From positions 1-51,234 of the IMG/VR virus record IMGVR_UViG_3300049048_000105: a DNA stretch of 51,234 bases, one strand, 5' to 3'. The DNA comes from a virus. Below the pieces are notes generated by a model. The model made no database searches. It was not told the DNA's origin and worked only from the letters and a program-made list of their open reading frames with translations. The position numbers and the translations under genes are program-made. Position 1 is the first letter of the stretch. Each line of letters opens with the position of its first letter. Below, one piece after another: positions 15,214-22,791 of this stretch.

Positions 15214-15444
15214 ATGAACCATAGTACTACTGGCGGGAAGGGGGATGCAATGCCGCAGCGCTTCAAAGACATCATCACTGCAATCCGCACCCTCCCCAGG
15301 CCCCGCGTTCGTGACATCGCCCAATACGTCGGGTTGTCACCCACGCAGACCCAGCGCCTCATCGTCCAGATGCATCAAACAGGGATCATCACCATCCTCA
15401 GCGACCCGGGATGTCCCTACAAAATCAAGATCAACCACTCCTAA
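15214..15444 (+). CDS. Small winged-helix DNA-binding protein
   Basis: 76 aa from ATG 15214; ATG 15250 (64 aa) has the better purine-rich leader and is an alternative start. The segment VRDIAQYVGLSPTQTQRLIVQMHQTGIITI is a winged helix of the MarR/Lrp-like type. It precedes the replication operon and could regulate it. No family is assigned. Confidence 0.6.
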   Translation: MNHSTTGGKGDAMPQRFKDIITAIRTLPRPRVRDIAQYVGLSPTQTQRLIVQMHQTGIITILSDPGCPYKIKINHS

Positions 15445-15465
15445 AACCTACGTGCACGTGATGTT

Positions 15466-15491
15466 GGCCGCTCCACCTGGTGGAGCCGGCC
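15466..15491 (+). terminator. Terminator hairpin after the winged-helix gene
   Basis: GCTCCACC and GGTGGAGC (15470-15486) form a perfect stem around one base, within GGC/GCC flanks, and are followed by CTTTGTGTTTT. This looks like a factor-independent terminator. The core CTCCACC...GGTGGAG recurs at 50856-50870. Confidence 0.7.
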
Positions 15492-15546
15492 TTTGTGTTT
15501 TAGCCGGAGGACTGTACTGGCCAGCGTCCTGAGGGGAGGTGGTAAA

Positions 15547-15564
15547 TTCCGAACTCGTTCGGAA
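15547..15564. promoter_or_regulatory. Palindrome TTCCGAACTCGTTCGGAA, copy 1 of 5
   Basis: An 18-base palindrome in a gap without genes upstream of the replication operon. Related copies lie at 23307, 25095, 25351 and 48093. It is a candidate operator for one regulator. Confidence 0.6.
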
Positions 15565-15576
15565 AATGAGGCGCGA

Positions 15577-15681
15577 CATGCATTAAACATGCATTGCGTT
15601 TGGTACCATCAATGGAACGATCATTTAGCGATCATTTAGGTAGCGTACACGAAACATGCATTTCGCGTGCATTTCGACCCG
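15577..15681. repeat. ATGCATT and CGATCATTTAG repeats
   Basis: ACATGCATT at 15577 and 15588, AACATGCATT near 15653 and GTGCATTTCG near 15667 flank two tandem copies of CGATCATTTAG (15618-15628 and 15629-15639). The ATGCAT core matches the operators near 14450 and 14505. The whole 15445-15897 stretch has no gene and looks regulatory or origin-like. Confidence 0.6.
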
Positions 15682-15730
15682 GTACACTAGTAGCTGAGCG
15701 GGCTGTTGCACCTTAAACGTGCAAACGCTT

Positions 15731-15759
15731 TAGACAATTTCAAACGTATGCCGTACAGT
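15731..15759 (+). promoter_or_regulatory. Possible promoter of the replication operon
   Basis: TAGACA (15731-15736), 17 bases, TACAGT (15754-15759), about 140 bases before the first gene. The matches to consensus are partial. A small TTGCAC...GTGCAA stem precedes it. Confidence 0.35.
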
Positions 15760-15897
15760 GGTTCGCTCGATTTATGAGGTTTCTCATGCAGACAAGCAGC
15801 GAGTCCCAGTTAACAATAGGAAAGTGGGACAAATGCGGGACTAAACCGGTTCTCACGACCGACCGAAACCGATAGAGTACGGTAAAAGGAGGACCTA

Positions 15898-16173
15898 ATG
15901 CCACGAGCTTATCGCCCCGAGTTTGTACCGCCCATCAGCCTGCGTGACCTGGATGTGCAGGCCATCGCCAGCGTCTGCGCGACCTGGCCGGATCTGGAAG
16001 CGCTCGAACCCAAAGCGCCGGAGCAATTTCGCTTTGGCTGCCAGGGGACGATCGTCGTGGGCTATGTGTCCAGCGCGATGGTGCAGGGAACATCCAGGCC
16101 GCATATGGAGGAGATCGCCGCCGCCATTCGCACGCGGGTGGGCCAGCTGGAGAACACGAGGAGGGATCTATGA
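15898..16173 (+). CDS. Small conserved-looking protein, unknown
   Basis: 91 aa, start set by AAAAGGAGG. The C-terminal half (RPHMEEIAAAIRTRVGQLENTRRDL) is helical; the middle (FRFGCQGTIVVGYVSSAMV) is beta-rich. It is the first gene of the plus-strand replication operon and is followed by a hairpin at 16188-16219. Function unknown. Confidence 0.65.
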   Translation: MPRAYRPEFVPPISLRDLDVQAIASVCATWPDLEALEPKAPEQFRFGCQGTIVVGYVSSAMVQGTSRPHMEEIAAAIRTRVGQLENTRRDL

Positions 16174-16187
16174 GGTCGTCTAAACGA

Positions 16188-16219
16188 CGAAACGCCTCCC
16201 CTGGCCGGGAGACGTTTCG
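16188..16219 (+). terminator. Hairpin between first gene and GIY-YIG gene
   Basis: CGAAACGCCTCCC and GGGAGACGTTTCG form a stem with one mismatch and a 6-base loop. It could be an attenuator. It lies inside a short open frame (16170-16367) that I do not accept as a gene. Confidence 0.5.
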
Positions 16220-16371
16220 GTGGTTCGGTACACTGACCTGGGGCAAACAAGTAGAACTGCCTGAGAGTGTACCACGGGTAAGAGTCCCCTGCAACCCACT
16301 ATCGCCCGCCGCCAGCATTGCAGCTGCGCGGCTATTCGCGCTGCCGTGGTGCAGCTCAGAGGAGTAGGATT

Positions 16372-16977
16372 ATGGACAGCCAGCCGGAAACTAATGAGGA
16401 TCAATTCGCTTTTGATCCTGCATTCCTCGAAAGCCGAAATATTACCTGGGATGCAAAGGGCATGTTGATCTACCTTGTTAGCAAGCAAGGAGAACCTACA
16501 TCGCTTCAAGAACTCATTGATGCTTCACCTGCGGGCCGGGATAAGGTTCTGAATCTTCTCGGTCAACTTGAAACTGCCGGATATATTCGAAAAGTTCGAG
16601 ACACTGTCGAGGGGCGGTTTCAACCCACACGGTACATCATCAATTTCAGGCCAGAATATTCAGCCTATACCCAATATGTCTACCTCATTACGGATGGTCA
16701 ATTACAAAAAATTGGCATGAGCCGTACACCAAAGGCCCGTATTCGGGCCATCGAATTTCAAGCAAAGGTTCCCATCACGACACTGCACATCATCGCCGCC
16801 GAAAACATGTCGGAGCTGGAAGAATGTCTGCACCTCAAGTTCGCTCGAAGACGAATATCTGGGGAGTGGTTCGCGCTCGATCCGGATGATGTGGCGTGGG
16901 TTCAATCTCTATCCAACGTAAGTATCGACGACTGCGCAGCCATTCGCGCCTCGCTCGACTTGGAAGCGGAGGGCTAA
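16372..16977 (+). CDS. Winged-helix plus GIY-YIG (T5orf172/Mug113-like) protein
   Basis: 201 aa from ATG 16372 (GAGGAG upstream). Residues 15-85 look like a winged helix (SLQELIDASPAGRDKVLNLLGQLETAGYIRKV). Residues 100-185 have the GIY-YIG-type pattern of the T5orf172/Mug113 group (YVYLITDGQLQKIGMSR, LEECLHLKFARRRISGEWFAL). Such domains may nick DNA or have lost activity. It is AT-richer than its neighbours and lies 4 bases before the initiator gene. Confidence 0.75.
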   Translation: MDSQPETNEDQFAFDPAFLESRNITWDAKGMLIYLVSKQGEPTSLQELIDASPAGRDKVLNLLGQLETAGYIRKVRDTVEGRFQPTRYIINFRPEYSAYTQYVYLITDGQLQKIGMSRTPKARIRAIEFQAKVPITTLHIIAAENMSELEECLHLKFARRRISGEWFALDPDDVAWVQSLSNVSIDDCAAIRASLDLEAEG

Positions 16978-16981
16978 GGCT

Positions 16982-18118
16982 ATGGCAGCATATACAGCAA
17001 CACCTACCGTCATGGCCTTCAAGGACATGGCCTTCCACGGCAATGTCGTGCCTATGACGTGGTACCACCATCTCACGCTGGAGGATGGCAAACCAAACCT
17101 TCCGGCCATTATCATCCTCTCGGACATTGTGTACTGGTATCGGCCCGTTGAAATCCGCGATGAAGCCACCGGCATGGTGGTCGGATATCGCGCGAAGTTC
17201 AAAGCCGACCAGCTGCAACGCAACTACGATCAGTTCGCCGAGCAGTTCGGATTTACAAAGCGCCAAGCGAAGGATGCTATCAATTACCTGATCAGCCGAG
17301 GCCTCATTACCCGCGAATTCCGCACCGTTCCTGGGCCAGGCGGCTCACTCTTAGGGAACGTGATGTTTGTCCAACCCCTGCCAGAAGCCATCCAGAAGAT
17401 CAACCAACTGGCCCCTCGGCACCCACTTTATCGAGCTGGAGAGGACCAGCACCCCTCTGACGTTATAACGCCGGAGGGGTCTGAGGATGCCCCCCCCTAT
17501 GACGATATACCGCCAGAGGGGGATCATCCTACCGATCCCCCTATGACGTTTAAACGTCAGACATTAACAGAGAGTACAACAGAGACTCCTACACAGAATT
17601 CTGTTAATGATCCATCCATGCATCCCGGAGGCGATCGCGAGAACGAGAAGCCGAACGGGGATGGATGGATGGATGGATCATTTCGTAATTGGGAAGAGCT
17701 TTGTGGAACGGAGCAGGGACGGTTCCTCTATGAAGCCGGAGTTCGATCCCTTTCCGCTGCTCGTGAATTGATTCACATTCCATTAGAGGTGATGCAGGCG
17801 GAGTGGGAGCGGGTACAGGTGGGGACCGCCAGGGACAAGGCGGCGACGCTGATCCTGAACCTGCGCGGCCTGCCACCGCTGCCGGCGGCCGCGCCAGCGG
17901 AACCGGCCTACGCCCCGGCAGCGGATCAACGGCGACCAGACTGGGTGCCGCTATACGCCTGGGCCGAGATGCAGGAGAGGATTCGCGACATGCTCACTGG
18001 CGCACGACTGGTTGATGGGCAGATTGTCGCCACTCACCCGATCATGACGGAGATGCTTCGTGCCCCACAAAACGCCCTCTACTTTGAATTTTTGACTAAT
18101 CAAGAGGTGGCAGCATGA
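16982..18118 (+). CDS. Phage replication initiator, winged-helix (O/DnaD-like)
   Basis: 378 aa. The N terminus (about residues 10-130) fits a replication-initiator winged helix: WYHHLTLEDGKPNLPAIIILSDIVYWY and EQFGFTKRQAKDAINYLISRGLI. Residues 150-240 are a disordered, acidic and Thr/Pro-rich linker whose DNA carries three iterons. The C terminus may contact the helicase loader. Lambda O has the same plan, with its origin in its own gene. The stop overlaps the loader start by 4 bases (ATGA). Confidence 0.8.
   Translation: MAAYTATPTVMAFKDMAFHGNVVPMTWYHHLTLEDGKPNLPAIIILSDIVYWYRPVEIRDEATGMVVGYRAKFKADQLQRNYDQFAEQFGFTKRQAKDAINYLISRGLITREFRTVPGPGGSLLGNVMFVQPLPEAIQKINQLAPRHPLYRAGEDQHPSDVITPEGSEDAPPYDDIPPEGDHPTDPPMTFKRQTLTESTTETPTQNSVNDPSMHPGGDRENEKPNGDGWMDGSFRNWEELCGTEQGRFLYEAGVRSLSAARELIHIPLEVMQAEWERVQVGTARDKAATLILNLRGLPPLPAAAPAEPAYAPAADQRRPDWVPLYAWAEMQERIRDMLTGARLVDGQIVATHPIMTEMLRAPQNALYFEFLTNQEVAA
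17452..17565. other. Putative replication origin: iterons inside the initiator gene
   Basis: Three 28-base related elements begin at 17452, 17494 and 17538 (spacing 42 and 44). All start CCCCTNTGACG. The first two end GAGGGG and are near-palindromic with CCCCT and GAGGGG ends; the third has the central palindrome ACGTTTAAACGT but lacks the right end. A weaker copy starts at 17413. An AT-richer segment with ACAGAATTCTGT follows at 17594. This is the layout of a lambda-type origin. Confidence 0.75.
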
Positions 18119-18798
18119 GCGACGATGCTTGTTGTACCACGTGCGGCGGCGCTGGCTACTACGTCCTGGACGTGGATATCCACGATCCGGAGTTCGGGAA
18201 GCTTCAGCCATGCAGCTGTAGGACAAAGGCGAAAACGGCCAAGTTGCTGAAGAAATCCGACGTGAACCCGACCAAGACCTTCGACAGCTTTACGGCCAGT
18301 TTCGCGCCGGCGGCCTACCGCGCGGCGCGGGCCTACGCTATGGCTCCTGGTGGCATTCTGTACCTGCACGGGGACCCTGGATGCGGAAAGACCCACCTGG
18401 CCTACGCGATCGCTAATTCCGCCCTTTCTGAGGGCACTGAGGCGGCTTTCCGGGTGGTTCCTGATCTGCTCTTCGAGATGCGTTCGAGCTTCAAAAGCCG
18501 GGGCGAGGATAGCTTTGATGCCAAGCTGGAGCGGCTGCGCGTCATCCCGTTGCTCGTCCTCGACGACTACGGCGCCGAGCGGTCCTCGGACTGGGCGACC
18601 GAGCTGCTGTTCCAGATCATCAACCACCGGTATGAGCGGCACCTGGCCACCATCATCACCAGCAACCTGCCGCCAACGCACGCGCACTATAGCCCGCGGC
18701 TCCAATCGCGGTTTGATGACCAGGCGGCCGCAACAGTGGTGCACATTCTGGCGGCCGACTATCGCCGGCGGCCGATGACGGAACGGGTGGCCGCCTGA
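18115..18798 (+). CDS. DnaC-like helicase loader ATPase
   Basis: 227 aa. An N-terminal zinc motif (CTTCGGAG... CSC) is followed by an AAA+ core: Walker A GDPGCGKTH, Walker B LLVLDDYGAE, sensor I TSNLPP. This is the DnaC/DnaI pattern of proteins that load the replicative helicase. It is coupled to the initiator gene. Together they should open the intragenic origin and recruit the host helicase. Confidence 0.88.
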   Translation: MSDDACCTTCGGAGYYVLDVDIHDPEFGKLQPCSCRTKAKTAKLLKKSDVNPTKTFDSFTASFAPAAYRAARAYAMAPGGILYLHGDPGCGKTHLAYAIANSALSEGTEAAFRVVPDLLFEMRSSFKSRGEDSFDAKLERLRVIPLLVLDDYGAERSSDWATELLFQIINHRYERHLATIITSNLPPTHAHYSPRLQSRFDDQAAATVVHILAADYRRRPMTERVAA

Positions 18799-18830
18799 TG
18801 AACGCCCTGGAAGATGGAGTGTAATCATCT

Positions 18831-18890
18831 GTAATGGATTCATTACACAAAACGACAACAAACCTACAACAAGTGTAATGGATTCATTAC
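18831..18890. promoter_or_regulatory. Twin palindromes GTAATGGATTCATTAC
   Basis: Two identical 16-base palindromes lie at 18831-18846 and 18875-18890, 44 bases apart, with half-sites GTAAT at 18821 and ATTAC at 18895. The gap 18799-19152 has no gene. It also contains ACAACAA/TTGTTG inverted repeats and a CGCCCG...CGGGCG stem near 19049-19076. These are likely operators for the translocase operon. Confidence 0.65.
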
Positions 18891-19102
18891 GGAACATTAC
18901 ACCTGGTGATAACAAATGTTGTTGGGCTGTTGTGGGTTTTGTGGGAAATGCCGGTCGTGGTCTGGAATACCGGCCGGGACCTGTCGCTGAAATGTAAACA
19001 TTCGGCTCTGCTTGCGCCCTTCTGCTATACTTCAGGGCAACAAGAACGCCCGCAACGGTTGGAACGTTCGGGCGCATGGGCCACCGCTAGTCTTGAGCCG
19101 AC

Positions 19103-19132
19103 GGCAGCCATCCGCAGTATAGCATGGCTGCC
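19103..19132. promoter_or_regulatory. Inverted repeat before the membrane gene
   Basis: GGCAGCCAT and ATGGCTGCC flank 12 bases, ending 20 bases before ATG 19153. It could be an operator or mRNA stem controlling the operon. Confidence 0.45.
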
Positions 19133-19152
19133 CCTACTCCTCAGGGGGCACA

Positions 19153-19749
19153 ATGGAACATCAAGAAGAAAAAGATCTCCAGTCCCAGCTGATCCTCGGC
19201 ACCTCGGGTGCAGGAGCCGGCGCGGCCGCCGCGACGCTCCCTGCCGAATCACCCAAACCCGAGCGCGTCCAGCGCCGCACAGCGCCAGCCTCACGCCTCG
19301 AAAAGCAGATCGACAAAGCGATGAACGCCCTGGCCTACCTCGGCATCATCGGAATCGCGGTCCTGCTCTGGTGGTGGGGTGCCGGCTTTACGGTGAACTT
19401 TCTGGCAGGCTTGAGCACCTCGATCAAGACCTGGGGCTGGCCAGCCTGGGGCATTCCAGTTCTGGTCACGATGATCGAACTCAAGCTCTGGCGTCATATG
19501 ACCAACCCGTTGTCGCCCGCCGGCGCCGCCGTGCTCGTGGTGCTGCTGTTCGACATTGGCACGTCGTTTGCCGGCTTCACCCAGTGGGCCGCCGGCCGGA
19601 CCCTGCCGCTGTTTACTGGCATCACCTTCCCGTCGGCTGGCTGGCCGCTGTGGATCGTCGGCATCGGTTTGGGCGTCGTTTTTGCCTTTCTCCCGGAGCG
19701 ACTTTCCCGCTGGGCATTGGCTGAGTTGGCCGCGCTGCGGAAGAAATAG
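19153..19749 (+). CDS. Membrane protein coupled to the DNA translocase
   Basis: 198 aa. A soluble, Ala/Pro-rich N terminus (about 55 residues) is followed by four hydrophobic segments (LAYLGIIGIAVLLWWWG; WGIPVLVTMIELKLW; AGAAVLVVLLFDIGTSFAG; WPLWIVGIGLGVVFAFL). It is placed 8 bases before the FtsK-like gene, so it may anchor the translocase in the membrane, as in conjugative elements. No known family is recognised. Confidence 0.75.
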   Translation: MEHQEEKDLQSQLILGTSGAGAGAAAATLPAESPKPERVQRRTAPASRLEKQIDKAMNALAYLGIIGIAVLLWWWGAGFTVNFLAGLSTSIKTWGWPAWGIPVLVTMIELKLWRHMTNPLSPAGAAVLVVLLFDIGTSFAGFTQWAAGRTLPLFTGITFPSAGWPLWIVGIGLGVVFAFLPERLSRWALAELAALRKK

Positions 19750-19757
19750 GAGACGCT

Positions 19758-21290
19758 ATGGACACTGGTATGCAGATACTCCTCTTGCTGGTAGCGGTCG
19801 GCCTGGTCGGCCTGCTGAAGGGCAAAAAGATCATCGGCGAGTACCGCGCCTTCACCGCCTGGCGTCGGGGCGAGTATGCCGCAGCCCTTGCTGGTGGGCC
19901 AGTGTCCTCAGCCCCCCCTTCCGAGTCATCAACCCCGTCGGCGCCACCCGCTGTGATTGATACCCGCACCCTGTCGGGCGCCGGAACCGCACTCCTCAAT
20001 CCGCCGGCGGACCTCCGCACCGCCCTGGACTTTATCAAGGCGCGGGCGTCCAAACCCTTTCCGTTTCCGCTGGGCTGGCGCCTGACCTCAGGGGGCAAGC
20101 CTGACTGCGTGTACGCCTCGCTAGTGGGCGATGTCAACCACATCGCCCTGACGGGCTTCACCGACTCGGGCAAGGACTCCTGGGCCGCCCAGGCGCTGCT
20201 GTCGATGGCCCTCACGAACACCCCGGACACGCTCCAGCTGGCCATCATTGATGGCAAGGGCGGCCTGTCGTGGATTGGCTGGGAGAACAAGGCCCACGTC
20301 TGGCTGATGGCCGAGCAGCCCGAGGATATGCGCCCCGCGATGGACCGGCTCAAAGCCGAGCGCGAACGCCGGCAGCAGATCCTCAAGGCGGCCCGCTGCG
20401 AGAAGTGGGAAGAGTACAACGCCGGCGATATGCCGCTCATGGTCGTCTTTGTCAGCGAGCTGATGCTGCTCCAGGATGCCACCAGCAAGACCGAGCTGGC
20501 CGACTGGCTCAACACCGAGCTGACGTCAGCTCGGGCGGCCGGCATTCGCTACATCGTGTCTGGCCAGACGTTCACCCGCCTGGATACCCGCTGGCGATCG
20601 CAGATCGGCCTCTACATTGCGGGCTACCAACCCCGCGGCGACGCGGACGAGCCAAACACGTCGTTTACGACTAAGGAGCTGCGCGAGCTGGGGTCCAACG
20701 CCGACGGCGCTGCGTTCGGTGTGCCGCCCTCGGCGCTCCCGGTGCCGCCGGCGGGATCGGGTGTGTTCACCTGCGTCCAGGGCCGCACGGTCCTCACGGT
20801 CCGGGCCTCGTACCTGAACAAAGAGCATCGGCTGGCGCTGCTCAATACGCTGCCCAATCGGGCTGTGGCGGCCGTCGCGCCAGCCCGCCCAGTGCGCTCC
20901 GCAGCGGACATGGATGTTCTTCAAAACCTTCTTCAGACCGGCCAGGCGCTGCCCATCGAGGAAGAACGTTCGTCAGGGCGTGAAGAACGTTCTTCTTCCC
21001 TTCAGAGTGCGATAAAAGAACATTCGGAAGAACCTTCTTCACCGGGAAGAACTTTGGTCGAGTCACGCTCAAAAACGGGATCGTCGGTGGTCTTTGTAGA
21101 ACTCCCGTTGCCGGAGGATGAGGTGCCGTTCGAGGAGCAGCGCCGCATCATTGAGACTGCGCCGCGAGCAAGAAATCGCCGCGCGCTCACGATCGATCTC
21201 TACGGGACTGATGGTGGGAAAAAGGCTGGCTGGGTCAAGAAGGTGTGTGATGCCCTCGGGCTGTTGCCGCCTCAGGGGGTGGCGCAGTAG
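19758..21290 (+). CDS. FtsK/SpoIIIE-like DNA translocase
   Basis: 510 aa. One N-terminal hydrophobic segment (MQILLLLVAVGLVGLL), then a FtsK-type motor: Walker A GFTDSGKDS (about residue 135), LAIIDGKGG, and Walker B PLMVVFVSEL. A charged, Ser/Glu-rich tail (residues 395-440) is encoded by GAAGAAC/GTTCTTC repeats, with a last domain of about 60 residues. It would pump double-stranded DNA, in transfer or segregation of the element. Such a gene is unusual for a siphovirus and fits the replication-relaxation gene at 0.2 kb. Confidence 0.83.
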   Translation: MDTGMQILLLLVAVGLVGLLKGKKIIGEYRAFTAWRRGEYAAALAGGPVSSAPPSESSTPSAPPAVIDTRTLSGAGTALLNPPADLRTALDFIKARASKPFPFPLGWRLTSGGKPDCVYASLVGDVNHIALTGFTDSGKDSWAAQALLSMALTNTPDTLQLAIIDGKGGLSWIGWENKAHVWLMAEQPEDMRPAMDRLKAERERRQQILKAARCEKWEEYNAGDMPLMVVFVSELMLLQDATSKTELADWLNTELTSARAAGIRYIVSGQTFTRLDTRWRSQIGLYIAGYQPRGDADEPNTSFTTKELRELGSNADGAAFGVPPSALPVPPAGSGVFTCVQGRTVLTVRASYLNKEHRLALLNTLPNRAVAAVAPARPVRSAADMDVLQNLLQTGQALPIEEERSSGREERSSSLQSAIKEHSEEPSSPGRTLVESRSKTGSSVVFVELPLPEDEVPFEEQRRIIETAPRARNRRALTIDLYGTDGGKKAGWVKKVCDALGLLPPQGVAQ

Positions 21291-21303
21291 TGGAGATTTC
21301 TTC

Positions 21304-21636
21304 ATGGACAAGCCGAAAATTTCAATGGAACAAATCAAGCAGGCACTTGTAGCCCTTGCCGAACAAGGGAAGATTGATGCTACTACCCACCTCTATATGC
21401 GGGACCCATGTCCTGGCTGTAAGGGGATGGGGAAGCCCTTTCGAATATTCGGGCTATGGCTCAACAAAGCAGGTGATCATTGCAATGCCGTCTACTTCCT
21501 CTGCGGTGACTGCGCCCATAAAATGGCGCACAGCGAAACATTGCGCGTGGCAATCGCACAGAATGTTGAGCGTTTCTTCGCAAAACTTGATGAGACGCTT
21601 CCAACGGTTGAGCCGTATATCACGCCAAGTGCATAA
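21304..21636 (+). CDS. Small zinc-motif protein
   Basis: 110 aa from ATG 21304 (GGAG 8 bases upstream). Two cysteine pairs, CPGCKG and CGDCAH, lie about 35 residues apart and probably bind zinc. No enzymatic motif. It is part of the plus-strand series but AT-richer than the translocase. Confidence 0.65.
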   Translation: MDKPKISMEQIKQALVALAEQGKIDATTHLYMRDPCPGCKGMGKPFRIFGLWLNKAGDHCNAVYFLCGDCAHKMAHSETLRVAIAQNVERFFAKLDETLPTVEPYITPSA

Positions 21637-21654
21637 AACACGGAGCAGCACGAC

Positions 21655-22626
21655 ATGGACGTATTTGAGACCTATGCCCAACGAAAGAAACGAACAGAGC
21701 AGGCTGGTCAGCCCGATGTTTATGAGTATGATGAGATTCCACAAACCTTCCGACAGCAGGTACTGACGATTTGCGACTCCTGTATAGGTCCCTACCAATT
21801 ACGTAGAGTCCATGGTAATCATCTCATTAACCCATCCTCCCATCCTATCTGGACAATTATCCATGATGGATTTGCAGATGCTATAGGATTCGATTCACTG
21901 AGTCATAGTCACAAAAATCCTTATGAGAAGTGTGTTGATTACCTTAAGTCGAATGACACTGACACTGACAATGTTCTTGGTTTAATCGAGGCAATATTTA
22001 TTGTCCTTCTTAATGTTGAAGATGATGAAGATCTCGCACAGCAATATCCATTGCAAGGTTCTGCTTCCAAGGCCGTTGAACTTCTCAACTTTCGTTTTAA
22101 GCAGAACAATCTTGGATATCAATTAGTCAGTGGGAAGATTATTCGTCTAGACTCAGAATACATTCACTCCGAAATCGTCAAGAATGCCTTGCAATTACTT
22201 CGTGGATCGTCTTTCGCTGGCGCATCACAGGAGTTCTGGAAGGCCCACTCACACTACACGCAAGAGAATTATAAAGAAGCCCTTGTCGAAGCGCACAAAG
22301 CGTTTGAGAGCACGATGAAAACCATCTGTGATCTTCGGGGTTGGGGCTATGTCGATCCAAGTAGGCCAAATCTATCTCCCTCAGCAAAACCCTTGGTAGA
22401 TACTATGATTCGGGAAAAGCTGATTCCCGAATTTCTATCAACCCATCTCAAGGGGTTAGCAAATGTTTTAGTCGAGGGTGCGCCACTTCTTCGCAATATA
22501 CTCGCTGGACATGGCCAGGGTGCAGTTGTGGTCGAGGTTCCTGCCTACTTTGCCGCCTATGCCCTTCATCTCACGGCATCCAATATCGTGTTTCTTGTTG
22601 AGGCACATAAGGTGAAGCCGCTTTAG
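21655..22626 (+). CDS. STM4504/CBY_0614 family protein with Abi-type HEPN C terminus
   Basis: 323 aa. The N terminus (MDVFETYAQRKKR, DVYEYDEIPQTFRQQV) has the pattern of the STM4504/CBY_0614 family. The C terminus matches abortive-infection HEPN domains: YKEALVEAHKAFESTMKTIC, then RNILAGHGQG with the Arg...His RNase motif, and YALHLTASNIVFLVE. HEPN proteins of this kind are toxic ribonucleases in phage defence. AT-rich composition marks it as cargo, perhaps for superinfection exclusion. The role is inferred. Confidence 0.75.
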   Translation: MDVFETYAQRKKRTEQAGQPDVYEYDEIPQTFRQQVLTICDSCIGPYQLRRVHGNHLINPSSHPIWTIIHDGFADAIGFDSLSHSHKNPYEKCVDYLKSNDTDTDNVLGLIEAIFIVLLNVEDDEDLAQQYPLQGSASKAVELLNFRFKQNNLGYQLVSGKIIRLDSEYIHSEIVKNALQLLRGSSFAGASQEFWKAHSHYTQENYKEALVEAHKAFESTMKTICDLRGWGYVDPSRPNLSPSAKPLVDTMIREKLIPEFLSTHLKGLANVLVEGAPLLRNILAGHGQGAVVVEVPAYFAAYALHLTASNIVFLVEAHKVKPL

Positions 22627-22641
22627 ATCAGGGGTGTGGTA

Positions 22642-22791
22642 ATGAGGTCCTGGGATTCTATCAAGGCCGCACTTGCCGAAGCCGCTAAGGCGATTTTGGC
22701 GATCATCGTCTTGGTGCTGATTACGGGCGCTATGATGCGCACGTTCTACCCGGAGGCCTGGGCGCTGTTTTGGAAGGATGTGACGCAGTAA
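22642..22791 (+). CDS. Single-pass membrane mini-protein
   Basis: 49 aa, ATG 22642 to TAA 22791. The helix AKAILAIIVLVLITGAMM is a transmembrane segment, preceded by an amphipathic stretch. The stop overlaps the next start (TAATG), so the two are coupled. The ribosome site is weak (GGGGTG). Function unknown. Confidence 0.6.
   Translation: MRSWDSIKAALAEAAKAILAIIVLVLITGAMMRTFYPEAWALFWKDVTQ

Noticed and set aside
16170-16367. 65-residue open frame starting with an ATGA overlap
   Set aside because: It contains a strong hairpin (16188-16219), has no ribosome site except coupling, and its composition (short basic, no pattern) does not look like a protein.
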